Shown piece by piece: positions 45,088 to 60,000 of a stretch of DNA of 64,000 bases. The stretch is taken from positions 354,036 to 418,035 of the forward strand of contig NC_049979.1 in assembly GCF_000003815.2 (NCBI RefSeq). The letters are read 5' to 3'. How positions within the stretch are numbered: position 1 is the stretch's first letter; every line of letters starts with the position of its first letter. This DNA is from Branchiostoma floridae (Eukaryota; Chordata; Leptocardii; Amphioxiformes; Branchiostomatidae). The notes beneath the pieces are model-generated. The model worked only from the letters and a program-made list of their open reading frames with translations. It searched no databases and was not told the origin of the DNA. The position numbers were made by a program, and so were the translations under genes.

Positions 45088-48000
45088 CTGGAAACGTATA
45101 CGTCATGTTGGTTAGTCACTGAATAAAGAGACTCTTTTACACTACTGTTCTTTTTTTTCACCGACTGTCTGTCACCGTTCTCAGGACAATACTGCCTGAT
45201 CCACATTGCACAGCGGCATACATGTAGGTGTTGCTACTTATAGATGAGGTACCAAACGTAAAGTTTTTACATATGTACAGTGATTGTTTTATATGGTGTA
45301 TACCAAGCAGTCCCAAATGTAAAGGAGTGTAATACATACATATGTACCATTTACAATATTGATATAAAAATCATCACCTAGAAGTACAGTGGGAGCGCCC
45401 AGTCTTACCCTGCTGGCTTGTCCTGCCTTCCTCTGGCCCCTCGTCTTCAGGCACAGCCTTCACCGTGATCACCCTGGCCGGCCTCGGGTCGGGGGCTCTG
45501 ACCTCCGACCTCTGCTCGCCCCTCGATGCCGCCAGCGGAGTGCGAGAGCGCGGGGAGGGCCTGGGGTCGTCTGCGGACGCGACGCTGATGACCCGGGGGG
45601 CCGAGGCCGGTTTCCGTGACGACGGCCTCTCCAGGTCAGACAGCACCATGGTGTCGTCCTCGGGAGGAACGGTGCGGTCCCCGGGAATGGTACGGTCCAC
45701 CGGAATGGTACGGCCCGCTGCCTCCCCTCGCGAGCCTCTCCCCGCGTCCCGCGCCTCTCCCAAGAGGACCATCTCCGCAGTCTGGGTCAACCTGGGTCGT
45801 TGCCCCTCGCTGACCTCGCCGACACTTGCGTCATTGTCGGCGCCCCCCTGGGCGGCCGTGGCCTTCTCCACCATGCTCCTGACGGGCTGCTGGGCACGTG
45901 CCAGGAGGGCGAGTAAGGGGTCTTTGTGGACACCGCTCAGGGCTTTGGGCAGCAGCTCACCCTCACTAGGAGGCTCCTGGGAGTACAAGACAGAAGACAT
46001 CAAGGCTTTAAGATCAAGAACATCTGTGAAGAACATCCATGAATTTTATGCACAAATCACCAGGATTCAATAGTTACAGCAAATCTATTTCTTAGCCTTG
46101 TGTACAAGGAGATGCTACTGGTATAACCTGCTAGGTCATGTGCAATTGTTGCTACCAATTTCAATAAGAAACATGCATAAACGCATGATAAGATGCATGT
46201 AAGTTATGTGATATTAGTAGAACCCCATGTGATACGGCAGGTTATCACCCGGTCCAAAATACCCGTATTGAAAATTATCGTGGCCCAAGTATGATATAAC
46301 AAGCATTACAGGAAACACCTGTTCATTCATACCTTTCACTGTATTTTTGAGAATCTTAATAAATAAGTTATACATTGTCTCAGGCACTACGCCTCCTGCA
46401 GAGGAGGATGCCTGGAATTCAATGGAGGACTGATAAGGATGCTGACCTGCTCGTGGTCCATCTCCTCAGCCCCCTCCAGTGTGCTGGCCAGACTGCTGTC
46501 ACCTGACCTGTCTCCTACACCAACCCCGCCTGCAACACCTGTGCAACAGCATTAGGGCATCAGCTTTTAAGTTCATCTGTGTTGGGAGACGTGAATCTGA
46601 AGCAGGTTTAATCTGGGTTTAATATACTACTATCCCTCAAAAGAGAAGGAGTATGCCATAAACTTTCTGCAACATCTGTAACGTATCTTATTTGTAATTG
46701 TATATGTAAAGTACAGGTAACTTTTAATAGGAAAATGTAATAGGAAAGCTCTGCAATTCAGCCCTTAGGCTGCAACCAAGCTTTCAATCCATGTTGTTCT
46801 TGGAAGTAAACCAGTCTACTACTACAGTATAAGCCACTTAATTGCACACCATATTTGCCAGTTATCTGGCTGGACTGCCCTGGTTTGGGATTTGGAGATT
46901 CCATGCAGTTAAGAGAGGTGTCCGGTAATCAGTTGTGCAATTAACTGGCTTCTACTGTACTTATACTACTACATATAACTGTCTTCGAAAAAGGAGTCGA
47001 ACCCAATAACTCAGGATCTAGAGTAGGCTTTTACTAGCTTTAGATTAGAGTAGACACTTGTGATATTGTATTTTACACTGTTTGAATCTTTTATGTTACC
47101 TGCAATTAGCCCATGGGCAAGAATTTGCAATAAACTTGAATTACTATCTGCATAAGATGACATACAAGACTCTTTATCTACAATCAAGATAAATGCATGA
47201 TATATACAATTTTATTATACTTTTATGCTTTATTAACAATCAGAGGATATCAGTGACTGTCACCTTCCCTGAGGCAATGCTTATAGGTGTATACATATCT
47301 TCGTTGTGAACAAACAACCCTGTTATCCAGTAATTTCCCAACCCGATGAAATGAGCTTACCCTGTAGGCCGCCTGCAGCTCCGGCCTGCCCCTTACTGAA
47401 CAGCCACTCCCCCTCGGACAGGGACACGTCTGCCGTCTCCGTAACCGTGGTGATGGCGGAAGAACTGCTGGACTCCGAAGGCGGAGGGGAGTGTTCGGAA
47501 GACGATGGGGGGGACTCCATGGGAGGGGGGAGGCTCTTTGGTGTGACGGGGGGAGGAGGAGGCTGCACCAGGCTCGTTGGTTCCTCAGTTGGGGACACTG
47601 ACATCTCACTGGTGGATAAAGGCATAGGAAAAGACAAATTGATTATTGGCAAGCAACAAACAAAAACTCTGTTAGGAAGCTTCTTTGAAAATCAAATCCA
47701 GACTGCATTGCAATTTTTGCAATGTAGTCTATCGATGCTGGGAGCTGCATTTTCCGTGCCTCCTATTTCTGTCATAAACTGCCTCCCAAAATCTACTTGG
47801 AAAACAGATACTTTGTACTAGGTTGTTTTGCAGCACCTGAATTCACTGCAGAAGTTAATGCATTTTTCTGGCTGCCAGAAGCAACACATCTGCTTGCAAT
47901 TGTCTAGTTCGTTACTGAGACTGGGAGCATTGAAGAGACAGAAGCCCTGGGGTGGCCGCTGCGAGTTTAATGTTTACCGTTTTCAGTTGTGCACAAGGAA

Positions 48001-51000
48001 ACCCGCCAAAAACTAGAAGGAAGCCGCCAACACCCAGGGCCAAGAGGAGAAATAGGTGGCAGACATGCGCAATTGGTTCGACGGAAGCGATAAGAGCGAC
48101 ACCCCGTGCAGCTGTGTAACAGGGGGGACAGGCGTTTGGCATGGTCAGTTAGCACTACATCAACCCCCACTGTTACAGCTGCATGAGAAGCAACCCTGCA
48201 CTCTATAACAAACCAGCAGGTGCAAGGAACAAGGAACAACGCTGCGATCATGAATCATGCTAGATTAAACTTGCTACATGACATAAAATNNNNNNNNNNN
48301 NNNNNNNNNNNNNNNNNNNNNNNNNNNNNNNNNNNNNNNNNNNNNNNNNNNNNNNNNNNNNNNNNNNNNNNNNNNNNNNNNNNNNNNNNGCTCAAGAAGA
48401 CCACAGAAGTCTGGTCTATGTGGACAGGTCACTGTAAACAGAACCTTGAATGCCTGTGTCAATGGGAGAATTTATCTGAGGGACAACCAAAAAGGGGTCA
48501 TAATTGCCAGGTTGTCCAAATCTTATATAGTGTACCTAGTTTATTACACTGCAGAGAGTGATTATAGTCAGATTTTTCTTCCATGCCCAGGTTTGATACT
48601 AATTTCTACTTCAAAACACCTGAGAACCAAGGAGACATGAAACTTTCTCTCTTATTTACTTCTTTGTTTCTTTTCATTTCTTTATTATTGAACCTTTAGT
48701 CATTTAGTTGCTCTTATTGTTGTATGTGTGTACTTTTTTTTGGTAAAATTTTTGTTTGAGGAGAAGACCTGGACAAGCAATGTTGCTTTTTGTCTTTGTA
48801 TCTTCGCATAAAAAAAAGAACATGAAGATAAACTGTTGAGGCCTCACCTGGTGTGATGAGTGTCTCGTGTAGATTCTCCGTCTCAGACTCCACGGGGGAG
48901 GGTTCAGGTGTGCTGTGGGGCGTGGCCTCGGGCGTTGCCACGGGAGACGGACCGCGCGGTGGGCTGGGGACGGGGCTGGCCTTCGGAGTGGGCTGTGGGG
49001 TGGGGATAGGGCTGACCTGGAAACGAGAGGAAGGACATTGTCAAAGGGATACATGTATGTCAAGCAGCCGTGTCTTAAAGATTTGTATTGTAAGTTAGCA
49101 AGATGTTGATTAGTTTTTTTGTACGCTTAAAACAAGGGCTGATAGTTTTAATTCTGCAGTACAGAAAAATTACAAAGACATTTTGCAGTCCCAAATAAAA
49201 ACCCTGCAAACTGTCAAGATTTACAGTATTTTGGTTTTGTTTTGTTTGGTTTAATTTAGATCTCCATTAGTGACAGATACGTCAGTATTCTTCCTGGAGT
49301 CCGGGTGAATGATGTAATCACCATGTGGCTGATACGAGACGGAGGTTCGCCAGGCCTCCATCCAGGTGATTTGTAGTTAACTCCAGACAGAAGGATTTGC
49401 ATGCCCCTTCTCTTATTTGAAAGGTGTGGTAGGTTCTGTAACGTGCGTGGGGTTTGGCTCTCCCCAAACACTTGGCACTTACATGTTTGGGTGATGTGTG
49501 ATCAGGGGAGGGTTCCCTGCGCGGCTGTGCAGGTGGAGGAGGGGGGGTCGCCCGCTGTCTCTCGTGCTGACCCATCATCGCCGCTACCCTCTCCTCCAGA
49601 ACCTCCCGCACCAGCCTCTGCACCAGCGCCATATCCACGGCAACCCCCGCATCAACAAACAGCTGCAGCCCTGCCTGGCCAATCGCTGACACTGCGGGCA
49701 AAGGTTACACATCCAGGTAAACAATAATTAAAAACACTAATCTACAACAGATAAGGTACGGAGATTACTTCCATCGCTTTTTCTGTACCACTTGAACATC
49801 CACAACAGATAAGATACCGAGATTGGACAGAAGAGTTTTCTTTTAAACAACCAGTTTTTCACACCTGCTGACATTTCAATGGCTGTCAGACATCTTCCTC
49901 AGAGCTTCAGACATCGAAATGTCAGCAGGTGAGAAAAACTAGTTGTGCAAAAGAAAACTCTTATGTCCTATGATCTACCAACCTGATGAAATTATTTTCG
50001 GAAGATACAGGGATTAATTCCAGACATTTTGTGTGACATCCTTCACTCTTCTTCAGGATCAGTAGAATGTCAATTTTTATATTCAATGAGGCAATCTGAC
50101 ATGGCAGTCTTTAGAAGTCACAAGCTTAAGTCTGCTTCCAATGGTCCGTATTGCTTTCAATTTTGCTGATGTTAGATGTATATAAAGCATACAAAACTGG
50201 ATTTCAGGCTAAAGCAAGTGCCTTCTGCAGGAACATACAGAAACTGCATTGCAGAATCACAGACATGCGCACAGAGAGACAGACAGAGACAAAAAGAAGT
50301 GTAGTTTTGATAGTACAATGTACAATGTATATGAGGAGTTTTCAACAGCGATACACTGCATGAAGGCATGGAACTCTCCTCTCTAACACAAGAGTGTAAC
50401 GTTATAGCCATATGTATACCTGTACCTGTACCTTCCTACGAGGGTGCAGGGATTAAAAAAATCAGGAAATTGGTCAGGGGAATCAGTCCATGCTTATGTT
50501 AAGATCTGGCTGTGCAGCTGACCAACTCGTTTGGTAGCAAAAGTCCCCTTTCAAATTATTCTCCCTATAATAGCCAGTGTAGTTTCAGTCTAGAAGAGAC
50601 TAGCCATAGTTTATGTACCTGTACCAGGATCCCTTGTGTCAGCGTCCCCTGCAGAGCTCCTGAGTCAGAGGGTTCGGCAGGTTCTGCCTGCCGCTGGGCG
50701 GGGGACAGCTGGTTGATGATTTGTGCCATCAGTTCTGCCTCAATCCTGGAACAGTGAAAAAAGGACCAAGTTTCAAAGAGATCCATCACAAACAACAACC
50801 TCATCATGATCAAAAACCTTATTTTTTTGAGGAGAAAATTCCACCTCACAACAAAATGGACCAACTCAGCATTGACTTAATACCAACACAAGCCCTGTTT
50901 TTCATGACCAATCATGTATGAGCAACATATGACCAAAAAGAAAAGACTAAACTATAGTACAGGAGCCCAAGGCTTCTTTGCTAAAAGCATTGAACCATAA

Positions 51001-54000
51001 GCAAAGCTGCATATTACTATTTGGAAAAATATCATGCTTCTCCTCAATTAAGGAGGACAAAAATTGAAGATTTCATAACTGTGTAAAATACATTGAGCTT
51101 TTGTAAATTTCTCATTAATTCTGTCGAATACTGTAAATGCATTTAAGTTCGCAGGGATTTAATTTTGCGGTAGCGGGAAAAGGGACTTTTCGCGGTGGCT
51201 TTAAGTTCGCTGTAACACCATAGACTGCAAACTAATACCATAACAGAAAAATGTTTGCGGTGGTTTTAAGTTCGCGGTGAAGTGGTCACCGCGAAAACCG
51301 CGAACATTAATCCACCACGAACATTTCTGCATTTACGCATTTTCCAGCCTAGCTTATGCAACTTTGGACCCAGGCCGTGACAACCTTCCCACTCTGAGTG
51401 AGCAACTTTTGACGGTCCCAAGCCAAGCCAACTTTCCCATCTGGCCAGTGGGTACACTATCTTCTGCTTCACATCCTGCCACTCTACAGTATGCAACTAA
51501 CTGCAGACACAAAGCCTAAACCAGGCTCCGCAGATTGCTAGAAATTGTAGACATTGGCTATGGGACCGGTGAGGTGAGGTGAAGCCAGATATGCTAGGAG
51601 GGGTCAATTGGTGAACCAACACCCGTAGCATTCACTCTATTTGGCCAATTTTTACTACATGTACCAGTAGTATTTCCAGTGATCTTTAGAGCCTTGTAGA
51701 CACACACCAAGACCAACAAACACACAGACCAAAACCACTACCTCCACATTTTCACCCACCATTCCACTGCCCTGGTCTCCACCTGATTCCTCCTCCTGAG
51801 CTCCTCAGCCATCGCTTCAGAGGAGGGCTGTACCACCTCGCGGGGGAGGGGGTTGTGGGGGGAAGGGGGGGCCGTGGTACTCCCTCCCCTCCCCCCTCGT
51901 GTCACCCTCCACCATCAGGCCTGTGCCCGGCTGTTTCAGGTCACGTTCTATCTCATCCTAAAAAGAAAGGATCACAAATAACAATCATTTATGATGGATA
52001 AGAATATAGGCTGCATCAAAGAGCTGGAAAAAATCAAAATCTAATATTTGGTATTAAAAATTTCACGTCACGCTCTATCTCATCTTCAAAGGAAAAGTAT
52101 TACAAATAACAATCATTTATGGTGAATATGAATATAGGTTGCATCACAGAGCTGGAAAAGATGAAAATTTAATATTTGGTATAAAAAATGAGGCAGTAGG
52201 TGTTGAGACTCCTGCTTTGTTCCCTTTTGGTTACTCTAAGACATCAAAGACCTTCTACTGTGTTTGAGAACCTTAATAAATGAATAATAGATAAATAAAG
52301 TTCTCAGCTCAGTTCCCCCTTCAGATATTGCCTACAATCCTTAACAATCTTTAACCTTACATCATTGTCATTCACAACCCATCTTCAAAAACCTGTTAAA
52401 AAAATCATTATTAGATAATCAAACATTTAATTAATCTCCCATTCATTGTCAGTTGTTACATTTCTTTCAATGTTATATTCTTATTACATCATTTCATTCA
52501 TTTTGCCGTTATGATATTGCATAAGTTATCAATTATTGAACTATTATGATTTATTTCCATTTTGTTAATTGATATAATTCTTTTGGTTATATTATTGTCT
52601 AATGTTTAATTTTACACGTCTATTCAATCTTGTTACTTTGGAGGAAGACTTTGTACAAGCCACGAGGCTTTTTTCTTCCCCCCTGCACGTACTTTCTTCC
52701 TTTAACTTGTTTTATGTTAACTTTTTAAAGATTGTGCAAAATAAATAAAGTCAAGTAAATAAAGTCAAGTCAATCCTCTCATACCACTGAGTACCGAGTA
52801 CCAACTACCCTGGAAGCCAGAGTACCGTGAGGCAGCTACTGTGCTTTTAGCTGGCCCTTAGAGACATGCCTTGTAAATTGGCGGTGACAATTAGCTGTCT
52901 CTGGCTGTCCAGCATAGCTAACAATGTGTAACATGTTGAATAAAATTGATTGTTGATTACATCTGAGGCACAACTTTTAAATGAATCAGCTTACAAAAAA
53001 GAAATTCAGAAATAAAAAATTCTTACCATCTCCTCTGCTTCCTCCTCCGCATCTCCTCCATACTGATCAAACTCTCTGTACTCTGTGTCTTCAGGTGGCC
53101 CAGCTGGTTGCTGCAGACACAGAACAATGTGTTAGAATTAAAGCTTATTACAGGAAGCAATGAGAAATCTAACAAGTTCACATTCTATGCTGCAGTTTGT
53201 CTTTCATCCACAAGGTGGTGTTGCAAATCCATTCCTGTCTACTGATAGCAAATGCTTAAGATGGGCTTACAATAATACATAACGTTCTTAAAGTTTAAAG
53301 TTGCCTGTGCATCTGTAAAAGATGCTTAGGGGTGGCGCCCATCTCCATTTCTGTAGCCCTTGGGCCACACATTTGTGCAAGCCACTACAGCAGGGGTCTA
53401 GTCTGCTAGTAGACCTTAAACTTCTTGGCAAAGCTAAAAATCCTTGGCGTAAGTAATACAGGTGAGTCTGAGGTGTCCCATACCTGGTCTGCTGGAGGCA
53501 TCTCAGGAGGGAAGGTGGCTTTAGCGGCAGTGTCTGAGGCCGGGCTGTGTGGGACACTGTCTATGTCAACAGCTGGCATCACCTGTAGAAAAGGACCATG
53601 ATGGTTCAGTTCTTAACATGTTCCTTCAGAAAGTAGCACATTTCAATGATGATAATCGTACACTTAAAAAAGTTTGGATATGTACATGTAATCAATCTTA
53701 CCGGAAAAAAATCATTTCCCCCTGTGGTTCAGGAGAACAAAACAGGCCTTGACTGAAGAAAACTTTACTGTACATATAGCAAAATGGTTTCTACTACATA
53801 GCTGCAAGTTTTTAAAAAGTGTTTCCTGGGACATCCAAGTACACACACCTGGACTGAGAGTTTCGGTTTACGAGCGTCCTTGTCCGTCACCATGGTAACA
53901 GTGGCCACATTGGGCCTGGTGGTGCCCTGAGTCCGGTTTGGTAGAGCAGTCAACGGTACGGCCTGGAAACAGGAATGAGAAGCAAAAAAAAAAAGAATGT

Positions 54001-57000
54001 TAGCAAGACAATATGAACAAGAAATCAAGATGTCATACGTGCACTTGTGTAAAGTACAAAATGTATGTTATACTCTGTTGAGTTTTTGTGAGTTTTTTCA
54101 TTCATTTATAATTTCATGTTAATTCTGTCTGTATTTTCCTGCCAGCTTGCAGGACCCACTTTGGACCAGGGCCAAGCCGTTCCATGCTGCCTGTGAGAAG
54201 AGTCTATGGTCATAGTTAAAACTTACCTGAGTGTGAGAAGAAAACTGACCTGAGTGTGAGAAGAAAACTGACCCGAGTGTGAGAAGAAAACTCACCTGAG
54301 TGTGAGAAGAAAACTCACCTGAGTGTGAGAAGAAAACTCACCTGAGTGTGAGAAGAAAACTCACCTGAGTGTGAGAAGAAAACTCACCTGAGTGTGAGAA
54401 GAAAACTGACCCGAGTGTGAGAAGAAAACTCACCTGAGTGTGAGAAGAGTCTATCCTGGGTGCCCCCAGGGGTATGGCCATGGGGATGAGCTGCCCCTGC
54501 TGGGGGGTGGGGGCCGCTCCCCCAGGGTAGGGGAGCCCTGCCTGTGGGTAGGGGGCTGCAGGGGAGAAGTAGTACTGTGCCGCAGTACCGGCGGCTCTGC
54601 CAGGTGGCGGCTTCTCCTTGGTCTGAGTCTTCATGGACTTCATAATGGTGCCTGAAGAAAAAGAGAAAGTACTTCGACATTTCAGACTTCTTACAAGTAT
54701 CAAATCTATTTGTTGCTTCTTGGATTTTTTTCAACTCTTGAGCTGAAGTGGAGGTACAGACATGTTACCTTTAGTATCTACAGCCTTGGTCCTGGGTTAT
54801 GTTACCTTTAGTATCTACAGCAGGACTGGGACTGGGAGCCTTGGTTCTGGGTTATGTTACCTTTAGTATCTACAGCAGGACTGTGTCTGGGAGCCTTGGT
54901 TCTGGGTTATGTTACCTTTAGTATCTACAGCAGGACTGGGTCTGGGAGCCTTGGTCCTGGGTTATGTTACCTTTAGTATCTACAGCAGGACTGGGAGCCT
55001 TGGTTCTGGGTTATGTTACCTTTAGTATCTACAGCAGGACTGGGTCTGGGAGCCTTGGTCCTGGGTTATGTTACCTTTAGTATCTACAGCAGGACTGGGA
55101 GCCTTGGTCCTGGGTTATGTTACCTTTAGTATCTACAGCAGGACTGGGTCTGGGAGCCTTGGTACTGGGCTATGTTACCTTTAGTATCTACAGCAGGACT
55201 GGGTCTGGGAGCCTTGGTCCTGGGTTATGTTACCTTTAGTATCTACAGCAGGACTGGGAGCCTTGGTCCTGGGTTATGTTACCTTTAGTATCTACAGCAG
55301 GACTGGGTCTGGGAGCCTTGGTACTGGGTTATGTTACCTTTAGTATCTACAGCAGGTCTGGGAGCCTTGGTACTGGGCTATGTTACCTTTAGTATCTACA
55401 GCAGGTCTGGGAGCCTTGGTCCTGGGTTATGTTACCTTTAGTATCTACAGCAGGACTGGGTCTGGGAGCCTTGGTCCTGGGTTATGTTACCTTTAGTATC
55501 TACAGCAGGACTGGGTCTGGGAGCCTTGGTCCTGGGTTATGTTACCTTTAGTATCTACAGCAGGACTGGGTCTGGGAGCCTTGGTACTGGGTTATGTTAC
55601 CTTTAGTATCTACAGCAGGTCTGGGAGCCTTGGTACTGGGCTATGTTACCTTTAGTATCTACAGCAGGTCTGGGAGCCTTGGTACTGGGCTATGTTACCT
55701 TTAGTATCTACAGCAGGACTGGGTCTGGGAGCCTTGGTCCTGGGTTATGTTACCTTTAGTATCTACAGCAGGACTGGGTCTGGGAGCCTTGGTCCTGGGT
55801 TATGTTACCTTTAGTAGCTACAGCAGGACTGGGAGCCATGGTCCTGGGTTATGTTACCTTTAGTATCTACAGCAGGACTGGGTCTGGGAGCCTTGGTCCT
55901 GGGCGGGGGTGAGTTGAAGTGGAGATACGGCTGCTTCTCAGTGGTCCTGTGAGGGTGGTGTCGGGCCTTGCCGTACACGCGGGTAAGGTAAGTCTCGTCC
56001 TGCTCATAGAAGGGCACACCTCTCGTCTGCTTGGGCTAGGAGGAGGCAATGAAAAAAAAGGTACTGCTGAACTGAATCCCCTTGCATAGTTTTGTCAGGT
56101 TGGTATAAGTCACTGGTTAAGAGTTCAATACCTTGCTCATATTTTGCCAACCTACCTTTGGATAATACTGACCGGATTTACTTATCACTACATAAAGTGA
56201 CTAAAGATATTTACTTTCATACTCTGTTTTTGTTGGTATCATTTATAGTTTTGGAGGCTTATCAACAGACATGTACCGTTAGTGCTCCTCTAAAAGTAAC
56301 AGGAGAAATACACTCGGCACAAAAAGTTTGGAATATCAACTTAGGTATGTCATATTTCCGTTATTTATGCATCAATTTCAATGTATTATATATCAATAGA
56401 AAGCTTGTGTGATTTTCTTTCCTATGGTATCAAACTTATCTTGATTGTAAACACATGAAACGAGTACAAGACCTGCTTACATGAGTGGGTCACGAAAAAA
56501 AAGTGCCCAAATTCCCCTGCTTCTGTTCAACACTGTATCGCCCTGTTGATATTGGCCCGTGTGTCACTGGTTCAATCAATCCTTTTTTCACCTCACATTT
56601 GGTATACGGAACATACAAGGTTTTAGCACACTTAGAGTAGAGTATATCCCTTTCGATAGTCGGATGGACATCAAAGCGCGGATGCGGCAAGGAGGACCGC
56701 ACGCTGACACGACAAGAGTAACTTTCGGCATTTGGTGGTGGACTGTGGAGGCAGCGTCATGGTGTGGGGTGGTATAACCGCCATAGGAAAAACAAGACTC
56801 GTCATCATTCCAGGCAACTTCAATGTGGTGAGATATAGGGACACCATCCTCCATCCAGTAACAATATCCTACCTCTTCAATATTGGACCAAATGCCATTC
56901 TGCAAGATTACAACACCAGTCCACACAAAGAAAGGACCATTGGATGCTGGAGTACAGTCTTAGGGAATAGCCTTCCTATGGCTTATGGCTAGCACTCGAT

Positions 57001-60000
57001 TGATCACCTCTTGCCATGGTTCAGATTTTTGGCTTGAATAAAGAGTAGCAGTAGCTTTGATTGACATGTCCTGTTTATTCAACTTGCCTTCATTCACAAG
57101 TCAATACCGACGGAAGAAAATGAGCAGCATGGAGTGATTGACTTTAGTAGGGTAATTTCGGCACTTTATCTTTAGGACCCCCTGTACGTAAGCAGGTCTG
57201 GTGCTCGTTCCATGAATTTACACTCATAAGATACTCTCTTCAGATATGCTAAAAAGAAACTTAGATGTTCTGTATACCAAACGTTAGGTGAAAAAGGGAT
57301 TGATTGAATCATTGTCACCCGCGGCCATAACAACCGGATACAGTTTTGAACAAAAACGGGGGAATTTGGGCACTTTTTTTTCGTGACCCACTCACGTTAG
57401 CAGGCCTAGTGTATGTTCCGTGAGTTAACAATGAAAATGAATTTCATACCATTGGAAAGAAAATCATACAAGCTTTCTATTGATATATAATATATTGAAA
57501 TTGATGCAGAAACAGCAAAAATATGATCAACCGAAGTTGATATTCCAAACTTTTTGTGCTGAGTGTAGATACTATTAGACTTGGTAAGTAGTAGCTACCT
57601 CAATACATTACTCTTAGCAATCGGTACTTACCTTTGGACTACTTGTAACCTTTTCTTTCACTGGAGGTTTTCTAATCTTCTCCTCAGACTTCCCCGGGGC
57701 TTTTTCCTTCCCCTTGGTGCTTGCTGCCTTTGGAGGCCTCCTCAGCCCAGTGTTGATCCTGGGTTGCGCTCGTCCTCTGCCTCTGCCTGCCCTCGGTACA
57801 GACTTCTCAGGCACACTCGGCCCTGGGTCACGTTCAGGCACTTGTTCCTCCACAAAGGACACCTTCTTGGGCTTTGGGTTTTTCGTCAAGTGTTTCATGA
57901 CTTCATCCTGTTGGAAGGTGAGATGATATTATAAAAGGTAACACAATTTCACATTTATCCGCAGGGTAACCTATATCCATTGTATATAAAAACATATCTT
58001 GGATATCAAGTCAATGGAGGGTGGTTTCTAACCAGTGTTTTCGAAATATTGAGTTTGAAACCACAGTACGTCAACCTCACATCCCTAAATACCCTGTTTG
58101 TAAGAGCAACGGATATAGGTTAACCCGCGGATTGAACTAGACTGTTATATGTAAATTGGCAAAATTATTTGAACTAAATATTTGAACTAACAGGAAAAAG
58201 TTGGCTACATGTATGAGAAGCCCTCCCATAGGGCAATAACTCTCTTGTTGAAGTGATTTTGACCTTCTCCCTACTGCCTATCTAAGCTGGGAACCATCCT
58301 ATGTTCACTGCTGCTACCCGTCTGGGGAACTGGATATTCAAATCTTCTGGCCGTGATATCAGTTAATGACCACATTAAGGAATGGGTTATGGAGTGCCAA
58401 TCAGCCCCATAGTTCAAAATTGAATATTCCAGGTGATAGAGACATCCCCAGATACTTCCCCAGATAGAACAGTAGAGAAGCAAATGTATATAATGAACGT
58501 TGGAGCAAGAACGGCTGTATGATATAGTGTACAATAAACATTGGAGCAAACTGTTACCCGGATGGTACCCAGGCTACTGTCTAACCCCATACCAATTATA
58601 GAGAAGTTGTAGCCAAACAACTACTTCAGCGTGCTTAAGGTTAGGTATCTAGTACAGGGTACTTAAGGTTAGGTATTTAGTACAGGGTACTTAAGGTTAG
58701 GTATTTAGTACAGGGTACTTAAGGTTAGGTATTTAGTACAGGGTACTTAAGGTTAGGTATTTAGTACAGGGTACTTAAGGTTAGGTATTTAGTACAGGGT
58801 ACTTAAGGTTAGGTATTAAGTACAGGGTACTTAAGGTTAGGTATTTAGTACAGGGTACTTAAGGTTAGGTATTTAGTACAGGGTACTTAAGGTTAGGTAT
58901 TTAGTACAGGGTACTTAAGGTTAGGTATTTAGTACAGGGTACTTAAGGTTAGGTATTTAGTACAAGGTACTTAAGGTTAGGTATTTAGTACAGGGTACTT
59001 AAGGTTAGGTATTTAGTACAGGGTACTTAAGGTTAGGTATTTAGTACAGGGTACTTAAGGTTAGGTATCTAGTACAGGGTACTGAAGGTTAGGTATCTAG
59101 TACAGGGTACTTAAGGTTAGGTATTTAGTACAAGGTACTTAAGGTTAGGTATTTAGTACAGGGTACTGAAGGTTAGGTATCTAGTACAGGGTACTTAAGG
59201 TTAGGTATTTAGTACAAGGTACTTAAGGTTAGGTATTTAGTACAGGGTACTTAAGGTTAGGTATCTAGTACAGGGTACTGAAGGTTAGGTATCTAGTACA
59301 GGGTACTTAAGGTTAGGTATTTAGTACAAGGTACTTAAGGTTAGGTATTTAGTACAGGGTACTTAAGGTTAGGTATTTAGTACAGGGTACTTAAGGTTAG
59401 GTATCTAGTACAGGGTACTTAAGGTTAGGTATCTAGTACAGGGTACTTAAGGTTAGGTATTTAGTACAGGGTACTTAAGGTTAGGTATTTAGTAAAGGTA
59501 CCTCCACTTCCGGAGTCAGCTGGTTGATCATGGCATCTACCTCCCTCCTGATGCGTGCCCGGTCTGCACTCGGCCTGCAAAACATGTCACAACATCACTC
59601 AAACAGGACTGGGTCAGGACAACATCACTCAAACAAGACTGGGAACATCACACATACAGGACTGGGTCAGGAGAACATCACACATACAGGACTGGGTCAG
59701 GAGAACATCACACATACAGGACTGGGTCAGGAGAACATCACACATACAGGACTGTCTGCACTCGGCCTGCAAAACATGTCACAACATCACACAAACAGGA
59801 CTGGGGCAGGACAACATCACTCAAACAAGACTGGGAACATCACACATACAGGACTGGGTCAGGAGAACATCACACATACAGGACTGGGTCAGGAGAACAT
59901 CACACATACAGGACTGGGTCAGGAGAACATCACACATACAGGACTGTCTGCACTCGGCCTGCAAAACATGTCACAACATCACACAAACAGGACTGGGTCA

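Noticed and set aside
47930-48200. Possible tRNA-like segment (GGTTCGA near 48075) and a weak inverted repeat
   Set aside because: I could not fold a cloverleaf or place A and B boxes at proper spacing.
48220-48561. ORFs crossing the N run
   Set aside because: They depend on undetermined bases.
58630-59500. GGTTAGG-containing repeat as interstitial telomere sequence
   Set aside because: The unit is 28 bp with GGTTAGG only once and no tandem TTAGGG run.
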